64,000 nucleotides of DNA from Lunularia cruciata (taxonomy: Eukaryota; Streptophyta; Marchantiopsida; Lunulariales; Lunulariaceae): positions 57,368,841 through 57,432,840 of the forward strand of contig OX419762.1 of NCBI GenBank assembly GCA_948567375.1, written 5' to 3'. Below, piece by piece: positions 22,880 through 35,100 of the stretch. A program made the position numbers and the translations under genes. The notes beneath the pieces were generated by a model. It was not told the origin of the DNA. It searched no databases and saw only the letters and a program-made list of their open reading frames with translations. The number at the start of each line of letters is the position of its first letter. Within the stretch, counting starts at the first letter, position 1.

Positions 22880-25204
22880 GAAAGAACTCATGTTACATAA
22901 TGGTGAAAATTGATAGTGATTACAATGGACTGCCACAAATATGCCATACTCGAGAGATAATTGAGCGCCATCAACTTAATTCGTTGATCTTGAGTCTTGG
23001 CTCATTTATAAAGCTAGAGGAATGTTCTCTCAGCTTGGATCTTACACCAGTATCTTAGGATTGGTTATTGACGTTGCCTCTTAGTTCTGGACAATATTTC
23101 TTAAGATTGACTATTAACAAACTATGGTTGTGCTCATTCATTGTTGATTTAGACAGGAATTCTCTGTAAAAATAAAGTTTAGTACTCCCCCTCATGATCT
23201 CTTTGATGGAGGTCCTTTTTCATTCTAAGTTTTGATAATTCTCTTCAATGCCAACCAATAGCTTCTCTCAAAATTAGATATATGTTTACTAATAAGCCTC
23301 TGGCATAAACAAGATTAGGCCTCTTCCATGTAATCAAAATATAAAGATTCTACCAAATAAATATATGGCCTTGGTGCTATTTTTCCTTTCTCAACTTTAG
23401 TTGATTGGTACCTCTCTTGACTGATATATACACCAGGTTCCAACAGAGAGTGGACAAGTGGTTCCGAACTGAATTTTTGATTAATCTTATTATTAATCTT
23501 ATTTGAATGAGATAAAGAGAGTGTTTTCTCTTTCTCTCAATTGTATGGATATATCAATATATGACCAATAAATCATATGCTTATCTCTTGAAATCAAATT
23601 CATGATCAGACTGCTTACAGTCAAGCCTCAAAAAATTAAGTAACCATCTAACTTCCCATACCAGGTTCTCCATGCTTGCTTTAATCCATAGATATGTTTA
23701 TTGAGAAAATAAAATTTTCTTCCCCTTTTCTTGTAGTTTCTACGTGTTTTCTCCACGTGTAAATCTCTCAAATAAATCTCCCAAATATATAGTAAATCTC
23801 TTTGAGGAATTTCTTTTGGTGTAGAAAATTGGCCATAAATGTTTTAGGTCCTGAAAAACCAGATTTCTCCTTCTCCTTTAAGTTTCAAATTGATATTCGT
23901 TGTGTAAAAATTGATGCTCCTCACTAAATGTCACATTTCAATCTTTCTTAAATACTTTAGAAATATTTTACTCCAAATGAATTTTTAATGCTCTATCCTC
24001 ATGCGTCCTATTTATTTTCTTATTCAGTCCATTTTGCTCAATTGATACTCTTCATGAAACCTATAACTTGAGCTAATCTTGTCCAACAAATATGAAAATT
24101 ATTTCTTTATATATTCTCTACCACCATCATATCTTAATAAGACTTGCTCATATTTTTTGCATATGCTTTAAATTCTTATAATTGTAGATAAATTCATGTT
24201 TTTATTTAAATAAAGAAAGAAGGAAAAATAAAGATATTCAAAGAAATAATAATTTTATTGACTTGTAATATTCAAAGGTAATATAACTTTGAGAATCTTC
24301 AATTGTTCTCATAAATGTCAGTGTGTACTAGTTCAAAAAATTCTTTCTCCTTTTAAAACTTATTTGTGACCAAAAGCTTCTCTATGTTCTTCCACAAACT
24401 TCATAAAATATACTTTTTTCATATTGAGTAATTTATACACCACAAACCATCTATTATATTTGGGCAATATCCCTATGATTTATATGCCCAAGTCTCTTGT
24501 GCTGGTGTATATATGAGCACAAGAAAGTGCATAACGCAAAACTGGAAAGTCCTTGTTAACGTGGGTAAATTTATTATACTCAAAAAAATTCTTTGTTCAA
24601 TATTTGCAAGCTTCGTCCCTTGACTCCAAACATGATTATTGAGCCATTAAATTTAGCCATATGACATAGTATTCCATTGAGAATATTACTTTGTCATTGT
24701 TCTTTAAGTATATATATATATATCTATCTATCGAGTACATTATTTAATCTAATGCTAAGATAATCTTGCTCTTATCAATATAAGTGTTAATTCAGACTTC
24801 ACCAACTCCAAATACTAGCATTTTGGTCTTATCTCCTTATGAGATATCAATGAGAGGTTTCTTTTTATAATTCACAAAGTAAGGATTAATTCGACTCATG
24901 CATTGATTGCTCAAGAAATAAAATCCTAGTCATATATTTAGGTGATAATAAAGTACAGCTATAAATAATTCAATTTGATGTTCAGGTTGTCTCTCCTTTG
25001 ATCTTCTTGTAATATTTGCAGTTTGATTGGAACCTTTCCTCTTGTTCTACTTCTTTTAATACATTGATGCATTCTTAGAATTCTCCTACTTCATTTAAAA
25101 TACTCTTTGGCAATATTTCTTTACTATTTTCAATAAAATCCATATCTTCTCTTTACAGTTCCCTAATTTGGAGAATGTGTTATTGTTCAATTCCCATGGA
25201 TAAA

Positions 25205-25255
25205 GAGAAAGCGACACACACCCCCAATGAGGTAAAATTGGGCTAAGCCCCATTA
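25205..25255 (-). mobile_element. short LINE tail, internally shortened
   Basis: The reverse complement contains hairpin 1 (TGGGGCTTAGCCCA) followed directly by TGTGTCGCTTTCTC, so the second hairpin is absent. It lies in the 5' part of the Copia relic. Confidence 0.65.
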
Positions 25256-25712
25256 AATTGTTATGGTTAAAAGAATTTCATGTTTTAAGAATGGGTAAAT
25301 AGAGTTCTATGTTTCCAGAATTTGTTGTTGGAGAAAAAAGAACTTTCTCTTGATTTTTCCATGAGCTCTTTTTTTCACCTTCACCTCCTCATAATAGAAA
25401 TCTGTATGGGCCCAACAGATTTTGATGGGTAACACATTTCCTATGTGGATCAGAATAATTAACACACAATCCGACCCAAAGAACAAACACATAGGGGCAC
25501 CAGGCCCTCAACCTCAGGCCAGGAGAGTGCGCCTCTTGGTTATTTCTTGTCTTTCCATTTTCCTATGCGTAATACAAGTTTACTTGCTGAGCCTCAATCT
25601 TAGTTTCTAGGACAATATGAGTGTTATCTCATATTTTCCTTAGATCTTACATCAGTTTCATTCATTAATGTCTCTTAGCACTGACTATTTACTTTGTTTG
25701 TACTCTGGAAAC

Positions 25713-25777
25713 AGGAAAAGGCGACCAGGAAAAGGCGACACATGAAGGATGGGAAGACCCCATAAAGCCTTACAAGG
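25713..25777 (-). mobile_element. short LINE tail, hairpin 2 only
   Basis: The reverse complement reads CCTTGTAAGGCTTTATGGGG, TCTTCCCATCCTTCA, then TGTCGCCTTTTCC, the terminal 65 bases of the LINE tail. The final GGAAAAGGCGAC (plus strand) is present twice in tandem. It interrupts the right LTR of the Copia relic and is therefore younger than it. Confidence 0.8.
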
Positions 25778-25885
25778 GATCTCTGATTTTCTTAGGACTG
25801 ATTAATATTCCTTAGGGTGATTACTGACAAGCTATGGCTGAGCTAGACAGGAGTTCCGTGGAAACAATGCATTCTTCTGTAGTTA

Positions 25886-26613
25886 CAACGAATTTGTTAT
25901 ACACGAATGAGTCTAAAAACATTTGAATGTCCTCCTCGGTCGGATGGTTACCTCCTACTGTACCTTTCCTGGAAGGGTAGTCTGTTCAAGTGTCCACTTC
26001 GCTCGAGTTACATTCGGAGGGCAGAGTATCATCTTATTCTGAATAATTGGCAGGGCCGAGGTGAAGTCGAGCGTGTACGTAAATTCGATTTTCTGTCAAA
26101 TTTATGTCAGATATGGACACCTTCGTTTCTCGTCCGAAGAAGGAATTCTAACTCCCATTGACTTTTTCATGAAGGTCATTACGATCTTGGTCGGGCTCAC
26201 CGTGGGCCCGTTTCCAGATACGCACTAATGTGTGGTTCTTTTCTGCCAGTTTGAGAAATTAAATGCGAATATGGTGCATGATCTGACTGGCTACTTTTGA
26301 CCATTATTGAAACCTTTACTTTTCGCCGCTCTCGGTTGATACAAACCTCGTTCTCACAGGTGGCGAGGTAGAATAAGCCTGCGCTTTAAGGTCTTTCTAC
26401 ACATTCTCGAAGAAACGCGAAGTCAAATGCCGCAGCGTGGCTTCATTTGCAGCAGGGATAATGGCTTGTCCACAGGAATCCTTTGCACAACAATAAAATA
26501 ATACCACTGTATATCAAGCGGTAGAATGAGATTTAGCGACACGCAGAATCAAGTCTTGGGCACCGGGATTTGAAGAGACTTGTGATCACCTGTGCAACTG
26601 GATTGACTGCGGG
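25886..26613. other. unassigned DNA of higher GC
   Basis: An 84-codon plus-strand frame (25,907-26,161) is open, Ser/Arg-rich, with no recognised domain. No splice structure can be proposed. Confidence 0.25.
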
Positions 26614-28127
26614 AACAGAGATGGACGTAAAAGTGCCCCGACTTTGGCACTTCGACTTCACGGGACCCCAAGTTGGCAGACAGACTTAACAGTACCCTAG
26701 GGCTTGACATGGCATCTAATTGTCCAATTGGCAACCGACGTGTAAAGAATGCGTCATGTTCTTGTGCGTAAATTAAACTACAGGGTCACTAAACTACGTT
26801 ATCCCTTCCGGGATCAAGACTAGCTTTGCACAATGTGAGTGAAGTCCTGCCATTAATGTGAACATTGCCGATGCCAAGCTAGAGGGTTCTCGTTGTTTAT
26901 TTGCTTTCGACCCTGAGAAGGACATATGTTCAAAGGCTACGCTCGCTTTTCTCATGTGCAGTTTTGGAGTTCAAACTGCTTGTTAATTCGAAGTCATTTT
27001 CTCGTCAGTCAAGTAGAAGGAAGCCATAGATACAGGGTTTCCGCTGTTTATATAAGATTGTTGTGGATCTTGAAAATGACAATGTTCATGGGTTAGGCTA
27101 CATTACCTCGATTTCCTTCTGTACGGTTATTCACTTCAAACTGCCTGCTAATGCGAGATCATTTCCTCGTTCAATTGTGTTGAAGAAATTCATGAGCTCG
27201 GATCGAGCTTCAGACCGTCGAGATGAACGTACTTATCTGCTTTGAGACTCATGCAGCTTGAAAGAAAATATAAGCCGTTCTGTCAGATCAGCGAAGAGGG
27301 CGGTGTGTCCGGGGCAATCGTCCGCTTCAGGGTGAACTCCCCGGAGCTCGGGGATGAACTCTTCACGATTCCCTTTTTCTGCGATCATTTGTCGTTCAGT
27401 CGTGTTGAAGAAATAAATTCGTGTCGAAGAACTAATGAACTTTGGTCGAGCTTCAAACCGTCTACATGAACGCAGTAATCTGCTTTGAGATTGATGCAGC
27501 TTGAAAGAAAAGTTAAGCAGTTTTGTCGGATCAGCGACGAGGGTGTGCCTCCGGGGGCCATTCTCCGCTTCGTGGTGGGCTCCCCGGAAGTCGAGGATGT
27601 GCTCTTCAAAATTCCGTGCTTCTGGACCATAAGCCAAGGAACGTTATAGACACTAATCGTTCTCACTTCGAGGTGACTTCGTTCTCCGGGGCAATCCTCG
27701 AACTCCTCCCCGGAAATGTACTCTCCAAACTCAGAATGATAATTACAAGTTTTGTTTACAGAGAATAACCGTTATCACTTGAGGATAACATCCGGCGATT
27801 CGGTTCCTGAAATTCAGAGGTACACTATCTTGAATTCCCTGTTCTGAACTACAGACCCAGTAAAAACTGATTTTGCAGAATTTCCTCGGACCGGGGATAC
27901 AAGAAGTGGAGACAGGTAGAGGAGAAACTATGACGTTCTATGTTCAACTTGCTTTTATGTTAAAAATGAACATATACAAGAACAAAATCTGAATGCCGCG
28001 AATTTCAGCGCCAACGTGGATTGGCTAAGCCCACGTCAAGACCTGAGATACGGTAAAGTCATTCTGCCAACTTGAGGTCCCGTTAAGTCGAAGTGCCAAG
28101 GTTGGGGTACTGTTAAGTCCATCTGTG
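26614..28127. mobile_element. 1.5-kb element with about 125-bp terminal inverted repeats
   Basis: DNA at 26,614-26,742 and 27,996-28,127 is inverted and clearly related. It includes TTGGCACTTCGACTTMACGGG, the following GACCYCAAGTTGGCAGA, and a more diverged inner part (CTTGAC.TGG...). The arms contain about 30-bp subrepeats of the form GTTAAGTC....TGCCAA..TTGGGGT. No transposase is recognisable. Long inverted ends with subrepeats suggest a foldback or Mutator-like element. Target duplications are not clear. Confidence 0.6.
27150..27640. repeat. two tandem copies of a unit of about 240 bp
   Basis: GTGTTGAAGAAAT, TCGAGCTTCA.ACCGTC, CTGCTTTGAGA, TGCAGCTTGAAAGAAAA, GATCAGCGA and CTCCCCGGA occur in the same order twice (about 27,177-27,375 and 27,405-27,610). 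A partial third copy lies upstream near 26,960. The minus strand of both copies reads as related peptides ending FSFKLHESQSR and FSFKLHQSQSR, so the unit may once have been coding. It lies inside the 1.5-kb inverted-repeat element. Confidence 0.75.
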
Positions 28128-29500
28128 CTTGCCGTAACTAGCGATAACAAACCAGGGTAGATTATGTAGTACTTCTCACTGGAGAATAAATTGTGTGCTT
28201 GAGGGGGGCAGTTATCTGACTAATCGAGCACGCGTGAGAGATTTAATCTGAAAGTGGAGGCTCTGCGGCCATTGATCTCCCTGACAAATAGAATACTGGA
28301 CGGAGCCCTTGGTCGAAGGGGTTCAAAAGTTTCGTTTATGAATCTTTACCAACTGAGAGCTCCAAGTTGGAGCCTGGATAACGGGATGTTCTGTAACGAT
28401 GATGGGGTTTTATTTCTACGTACTTTTGCTTTGCAATGCCTAGCAAATAATTGATAAGTATTCCCCTGATTTTATAAATTCTGTACTGTAGTGTTCTCCC
28501 TGAGAAGGTGGTGAGCTGCGAAGCAAATGATCTGGTCCAAATGCTAGATATCATGCCAATTGCATCGGTGTCTGAACTGGTTCTTTTCTTTCACGTCGCA
28601 ACTTTATACTTCAATACCGTAAGCCCCAGTTCTGTTTGAAACCTTTCTTTGGAGCAGAAACTGGTTTCATGTTGAAATCTCATTCAAATAGGCTATGGAG
28701 AAGCCAGAGATGCAGTTTACTAATCAAGGCTCACGTGTTTGAATCCAAACCATAAATGACTGGAAGATATAGAAATATCTTATGTGCCCTTTAGAAATTT
28801 CAAATGGTTGCAATTTCAACCATGGGGATGTCACAGACTTGTCCCTGAAAATTTCAACTACAAGATGCCTCGTACTCATGACATTGGAGCACAGATGAGC
28901 TGAGATTGATCGGCTGTATGCACAACACTCAGCCTTGTTCAGTCCCGGCAGGTCGCATGTGGCACTCACACTTCCCTACGACAACCTCAAATTTCCAAAG
29001 TCACGATGAGTCTGCACGAGGTAGCACTGTAGATCCTAAGGTTCATGCAACCTTCACAATCATATGAATGCGGTGGTGCTTGGACAGCTATCAGAGTGCG
29101 CACATAACATCCGAGCCATCACAGAGAAATAACGTAAGAGGATCGTAAATGTACTGATATGTGTACAAGAGGTACAAGTAAATATCCTCCATTAAATACG
29201 ATACGGTACTAACGATGTCTACGTGCCTATAGTGTACACCTTGGAGTCCATTGAGTAAAGCCATACGGCAGTTTCTACATCTTTGTAAGTTTCACAGGTG
29301 CAACGTAGCTGGAAAAAGCAAGATCAGTGAATCTAAAGTGTATGCATGTGGTGATGTGGGTATACCTCAATCCCAACGGCAAAGTGAACAATTCAATGTA
29401 CCACCTTTATTGCCTTTCTCAGTGAGGAGCTTTATCCTTTACCATTGAATTCTTTAACCTTTGACCTTGGTGTACTTAACTTCCAGACTTCTCCCTTCCA
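28128..29500. other. low-repeat DNA, no gene recognised
   Basis: Composition resembles the GDSL gene neighbourhood, so exons of an unrecognised gene could be present. The open frames seen (28,254-28,454 plus; 28,724-28,969 minus) have no domain signature. Confidence 0.3.
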
Positions 29501-29505
29501 ATATT

Positions 29506-29880
29506 TCAGATCACAAATAGCAGATATGAGCCGCCACAGCGAATTCCCGAACTCAAAACTGTCGATTTCCGACATGATTTGCTAAGTAAGACAAATCTGC
29601 CACCGTCCAGTTGTAGCTGCAATATTCTTCTGAGCACTGCTCGCATGAATACAGTTGTTACAACAAGAGTCATAATGTATCCATACAGTACTGTCAAAGG
29701 GACCAGGTAAACTGAAGATGATATAGTATCCTGTGGCCAAAATGGGAAACGGTTTCCGGGGGTGGGGGAATTGGAGCGGAGGTCGTAGAAGAGATTCCAA
29801 CTGAGTATTGGTGGTATTGCCCAGAACGACGATTCAGCCAGCCAGCTAAGTAAGATGATAATAAGATCATACGTCACAGC
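29506..29880 (-). other. possible exon encoding two membrane segments
   Basis: A minus-strand frame of about 123 codons contains two hydrophobic stretches, YDLIIILLSWLAESSFW and VYLVPLTVLYGYIMTLVV. They are separated by a polar loop rich in Pro, Asn and Trp (NSPTPGNRFPFWPQD) and followed by a basic end (FMRAVLRR). The layout looks like a piece of a multi-pass membrane protein rather than chance. I do not recognise the family. A further minus frame upstream (29,985-30,245) could be another exon, but no convincing splice pair joins them. Confidence 0.25.
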
Positions 29881-30899
29881 AATACGTGAAGATTCAGGTC
29901 ATGGTCGTCACGATTCAAAACCAAGACCATCTATTCCTTTGCCGTTATACCATTGCACAGTCCTTGCAGTATTATTAACATCGCCTAGGGGTTTCTGACA
30001 ACCGGAAAAGGAGTAAAGCCCATTCTGTAACTGGCTTCATTGCTTGCACCCAGGTTGGTCCACTGCAATAAACTGTCAGATGAACGCTTTACGCAGGATG
30101 GAAGTACCATGGACTCAAACCGTGTGTTCCCTCGGATTGAAGCTTCTTCAATGCACATCACCTTTCCTCGCTGCGTCTCCTCATCATCTTCCCACCGAGT
30201 GGCTACAATCCCACTCCGTGGCACTCCAGCCCAGCCCAGACCCATGTTAATTTAAAAATCCCGTGTACTACTGTAGAAACTGGAAAGCTGAGTGTTCAGT
30301 GCAGAAAGGAGTTGAGTTGTAGTAGTGGAATGATCATCACGTGCACTCTCCAGTTCCGAGTCTTCCTTCATTATTTGTTGTTGCCTGGGCAGAGTATATC
30401 AGTCAAGAAATTGTCAACAAGAACATGGTTTAGGCGGAGAGCAGGTCACACAGCGAGTCCTGGCTCCTATTCGATACATGGACTCGTACGTAGCTCGACT
30501 ATCAAATAGTACTGACAGTTCCTGCCTTCCAGCCCTCTGGAAGAATTACTCTTACGCTCAGATGTGCTAGGAAACTGCAATGATGAACTTAGAGGTCATG
30601 GTTGTTGGGCACTAAACAGTTTCCTGCGAAAGGTGTCTCCTAATATTAGAGCAGTGGCGAGAGTAATGTTCATCGTCTAGTCGAATTCAAACCTGTGGGG
30701 TTGTGTACCTGAGTGCTAGCAGATTGGCAAAGCCTTTTCATGGAGTTTGGAACTTGTCATATTCCTTGCGTAGTATGAAACCGATTCTTCAGTTCGATAG
30801 ATGTTGGATCATGTGGCAAGAAAATAGTCCCTGAGAAGAGCTTTGAGATTGAAGCTTGTGGTGATGTTCGTCACTTCTCTTCAATTGCGCAGGTGCATC

Positions 30900-32577
30900 A
30901 TGGAACCCCACAGGATCAGTTTATTGTGGTTCACTTGCCTCGCCATGTGCTGTAGAATTAGCCTCGTGATGGCACAAAATCCCGAGACTGCTCCACCGGC
31001 TTCATTCGTATTTGGAGACTCTCTCGTCGATTCTGGGAATAACAATTACATTCCCTCATTGGCTCGAGCTAACTATGCATCAAATGGTATAGACTTCGAG
31101 GGTGGAAAGGCAACAGGTCGCTTCTGCAATGGCCGCCACGTCCCAGACATTGTCGGTAAATTTCCACATTAAAAGAACCTTGACTGATAAATATACAGTG
31201 GCATGTAACCGTTTCCGTTCCATTACTGCCCGAGTCGTCGTGATAATTCGCTTTCATCCAATGTTATGGCCGAAGGGTTTTAATGAAATATTGGATTACT
31301 TGGTTTTGTGCATGACAGGTCAAGTCTTTGGCCTCCCGTTTGTCCCTCCATATCTGGACCCAATAGCGAAAGGAGCAGCAATTTTGAAAGGAATCAATTT
31401 TGCTTCTGGTGGAGCTGGAATATTGGACGACACTGGGTTCACTTTTGTAAGTATCGATATCTGTTCAATCAAACTAAAGCGATTTGTCTATAAACGTTTT
31501 GTCGTCAAAGTAGGAAAGACAGATACGTTGCGTACCCAGATACTAATAGCTCACTCGCGCTCATGCAGGTTAAAGTTATTACCATGGACCAGCAGATTGT
31601 CAACTTTGAGCAGACCAAGAAACAGATCACGCAGCTTGTTGGACCAACGGCAGCTGACGACTTGATCACCAACGCTCTTTTCTCCGTTACTATGGGATCA
31701 AACGACTATATCAACAACTACTTTCTTCCCGTCTCCCAACGCGCTAGACAATCTACTCCCCAGCAGTATCAGGATATCTTGATTGCCAAGTACAGAGGTC
31801 AATTGGAGGTACGTTGCAGGATAGCTTTGACTGACATATCTGCCGACTTCAAGGCAGCCATTTTACTACGGCAAGAAACTTATTACGGTCGTTGCTGGTG
31901 CAGAGACTATATGAGCTTGGAGCCAGAAGAATTGTGGTGGCTTCAGTGGGACCTCTCGGTTGCATTCCTTACCAGCTCACCATCAGACTAAGACAAAACG
32001 GTCAATGTGATCCGGAGAACGTTCTCATTCAGAACTTCAATACCGCTCTCAAGGGCCTAATTGGAGAACTCAACACCAAAGTTGGAAAGCCTCACTTTAT
32101 CCTTGTAAATGCTTACGATATTGTTATCAGTCTCGTCACCAACCCTACCAGATACGGTAAAGCCCCCACTCATTTCGTGGATGTGATGGTTTGATTCCTC
32201 TGCAATCATAGTATTTCGGTAGATTGCTTGAACTGGAAGAGTGAATGACATATTTGCCTGAATGTGGGTTGTCTGGTTTTTACTAATCCGATTACATGGA
32301 GGTTCAGTGGTAGCTGACGTTGGAGGTGGGTTTTCTACACTGAAATGTCACAGGGTTTTCAACGGGCAGCAACGCTTGCTGCGGAGCTGGTGGTCAATAC
32401 AGCGCTCTGCTTCCCTGCATTCCAACAATCCCCGTTTGCCCTGACAGGACCAAGAACGTTTTCTGGGATCCATACCACCCAACTGACGCCGCGAATCAGA
32501 TTCTGGCCAAGCAGTTCGTAGACGGAGACGACGCGTACCCATTTAACATTCGACAGCTCTTAGCGTATCAATTTTAG
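30900..32577 (+). CDS. GDSL esterase/lipase, 5 exons, 366 aa
   Basis: A secreted serine hydrolase of the SGNH/GDSL family, which cleaves ester or acyl bonds, often in cuticle, cell-wall or lipid metabolism. Exons 30900-31155, 31319-31446, 31569-31808, 31904-32156 and 32354-32577 join in frame with GT-AG introns and give 366 residues, normal for plant GDSL proteins. A signal peptide (residues 1-25, core LLWFTCLAMCC) precedes QNPE. Block I is FVFGDSLVDSGNNN with nucleophile Ser41. Block II is NFASGGAGI (residues 112-120). Block III is GSNDYI with Asn173. Block V is DPYHPTD with Asp331 and His334. All catalytic positions are present, so the gene looks functional. The start at 30,900 puts the signal peptide at the N-terminus; an in-frame ATG at 30,843 would add 19 residues in front of it. 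The acceptor-like GCGCAG just upstream hints at a 5' UTR intron. The exact substrate cannot be predicted. Confidence 0.95.
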
Positions 32578-33674
32578 GACGGGGCACCACAGTAGTTAGA
32601 TAGATCGCCATCTATTCTCAATGACTTACTTGACTATTCAGTAAATGGATGTCAAAATAGAAAATTATTTGAGGGTTCCCTCCTGATTGCAGTAGCAAAA
32701 AAATGTCTAGAAAAACAGAGCGGAGTATTCTTTGAAATGAATGAGTGAAGGTGATCTTCGTGAAGTATTTAGATCCTCGGTCAATTGTGTTGACGCATCT
32801 TTATATCAGCCCAATGTTTGTAAGGTGTCCAACCTACTCTAATGGAATTATTTGTATCTCCGGTCGGGCAACTTACAAGCAGCCAGCTTCTACATCGTGT
32901 CGAGCTCTGTACAGCGCTTTAGGTGTCTATGCAAGTGACTGATCTCACTTTATGCATAACGGATTTGCTGCGGCAGAGGCGGCTGATGATGAACAGACCT
33001 TCGAGACCTTTTGTCGTCACGGCCATCTTTCCAGGATCTCCTCTTGTGCTCATGGTATTAATACTGTCTGAAGTCTGGATGTTTTCTGATGGCCAGATTT
33101 TATTATGGCCTGATAATAGTTGTTGGTGTAACGGGGAGTCGACGGTCCTGGAAGTTTTATGTATTCTATGTTTATGAGAAGTTTCGTATGCCTTATCTTG
33201 GAGTTGTGTATGAGTAGGTAGCTTTCTACCGAACGACAGTGGTGCTTGATGATAGCACGAGGGTGTCTCCCTGTTTACAATTGACGGTTCTTCTTCGTGT
33301 TTGAAGACAAACTCATCAGCATACTCTTGGACTCATCCATGCGAATAGTTTCACGTTGACATCAGTGGCATGCAATTTAACTGACAATCTAGCCAATGCC
33401 TTTGGTTTAGCAAAGTACTGGTAGCCAGGTACCCCTACTCAAAATCCTTGGGTTGGAAAGGTCAAGTCAAGCCTCAAAGTTCGCAGAATCTGAGCAAGAC
33501 CTGAAGTCAAGGGGAATACAGATTGGGCAATCTGTATTCCTGAACATGAAGTCCCTGTACACTAAGTACTCTCTGTCCTGAACTTAATGTGGAATGCGAT
33601 AGACTGCGACGATCACGGTAGTGCCCGAGTGCGTGCCGCCATCTCCTTCGCAACTATTGAAGATAGATCTTCTC
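32578..33674. other. 3' flank of the GDSL gene
   Basis: Low-repeat DNA with no recognisable second gene. It probably contains the 3' UTR and terminator of the GDSL gene, but I see no clear AATAAA signal in the first 200 bases. A perfect hairpin at 33,513 is listed separately. Confidence 0.4.
33513..33540. repeat. perfect 12-bp hairpin
   Basis: GGAATACAGATT and AATCTGTATTCC pair perfectly around a 4-base loop (GGGC). Confidence 0.85.
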
Positions 33675-34520
33675 GAAAGAGAGAAGGACGTAGAAAAAGT
33701 GAAGGACGGGAGGACCCATCAAGCCGTACAAGGTAGAGACAAAAAAAAGAAGTAAAATGGGGCTATCTCCCAATAGAGTTTATATGAGAAATCTGCCTAA
33801 TTGGATCTAAGATCATCGTGTTATGCAAGTCTGAGTGGTCTATAAACAATTGGAGCATCATAAGAAATATCACCTAGTGTGATAACTCTATTGTGGATTG
33901 CATCAACCATTGTTCTCTATAAGGTAATAACACATGTTGTCTAAAATATACTATAAAGTATGAACGAAAATGATATGTTTTTGTATCTAATATGATGAGC
34001 TCTTGTGTACTCCTTGGCCAATATGTCAGAACAACATATTCATAGTTCCATATCACTCTAAAGTTCCATATAACTCTAAGGCTAGAGGAACAAAGAGGTG
34101 ACCTTGTTGCATGCTTCTATATTTGGAGACCTTGTGACCTGTTACTTTGCTTGTTGCACATCTAGGGGATAGGTAATCATTCTTTTTTAGATTGTATCTT
34201 GCATAGAGTCTGTAACCATGATATCCATTATTATCACTTGATCATTTCGGATCAATTATAAATCTGCCTTGATATGTGTCGTTTGTAAAGCATACGGATG
34301 TTTTCTCCAAACTAAGTATTCACTCTCTGGTGTCATAGCAAACACTATATCCCTAGTAGCATCATGGGTAGTTTTCCTTTTTCCTCCAAAAATACACCAT
34401 GTCATATGGAAGGGTGCTACATCTAGTGTAGAATCACAGTCACAAACGAATAAAAAAGATGCAGATGGGTGAACCAAACTTAAACTAATTTTCTTCGCTG
34501 TGGAGAAACTTCATCTCCAG
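33675..34520 (-). mobile_element. 5'-truncated LINE copy with endonuclease-like end and tail
   Basis: A second, shorter copy of the LINE at 45.8-48.7 kb, on the minus strand. The frame at 34,477-34,256 begins VHPSASFLFVCDCDSTLD and includes FHMTWCIFGGKRKTTHDA, which matches the CCHC finger and following segment of the longer copy. The frame at 34,056-33,874 matches its last residues (SYFIVYFRQ...REQWLMQS). The 3' untranslated part and tail follow, with hairpin 2 in the form GATGGG-TCCT-CCCGTC. The LINE match fades near 34,515. The coding part is broken by several stops and frameshifts between 33,874 and 34,256. Confidence 0.85.
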
Positions 34521-34589
34521 TAGATGCTTTAACCTTTGTGTTCTAGAATTGCATGACTAACATCAGTAAATCTGCTACATTTATGAGAT

Positions 34590-35100
34590 GTATTATGAGA
34601 TTCAATCTGTATATTTAGTTCTGCTGTACCTGGCACAATAGAGGTTGCCATTCTTGAACCACATGAGATACTATATTGTATTGCACTATAAACTGCAATA
34701 TATAACTGTATAATATACTATAAATTGTTGGATATCCACCTGTAATCATTTTAGTGTTTATCTAAACGCGGTTAGCCGCATTTCAAGTCCATGGAGAATT
34801 TGAAAGTATATAACTTCCTTCCTTCCAAATCAAATTGTACTATGATGCCGCAGTATATTCTGAGATTCAATGTATATATTTAATTCTACCGTACCTGGCA
34901 CAACTGAGGATCGCCTCTCAAACCACAAGCGAATACTATATATATTACTATCTACAATAAATGGTGGGAGATCAACCGCTATCAGTTTAGTGTTTATCTG
35001 AACGCGGTTACCCTCATTTCAAGTCCATGGAGCATTTGGAAATGCGGAACTTCCCTATTGGTTATATCAAATTGTACAATTTGACTCGAATGTTCATTAT
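34590..35100. repeat. two tandem copies of a unit of about 240-265 bp
   Basis: GAGATTCAATSTRTATATTTA, then GTACCTGGCACAA, and further on GTGTTTATCTRAACGCGGTTA and CATTTCAAGTCCATGGAG, occur in the same order in both copies. GTGTTTATCT starts at 34,753 and 34,990. Non-coding; origin unknown. Confidence 0.8.

Larger units (their letters stand above)
22880..25885 (-). mobile_element. old Ty1/Copia element with decayed LTRs
   Basis: On the minus strand the right half shows Copia integrase signatures (YDGGREY near 24,140; QNGLNKKINRT near 24,030) and the left half a reverse transcriptase signature (HIYGLKQAW near 23,680). A zinc-knuckle-like gag remnant lies near 25,030. The order gag-INT-RT identifies Ty1/Copia. 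Both ends share a related sequence, GACAGGAATTCTCTGT near 23,155 and GACAGGAGTTCCGTGG near 25,845. These are the LTR remnants (about 22,880-23,185 and 25,590-25,885). A purine tract complementary to ACTCCCCCTCATG sits next to the left one. The element is ancient and broken many times over. LINE tails were inserted inside it or its LTR later. Confidence 0.75.
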
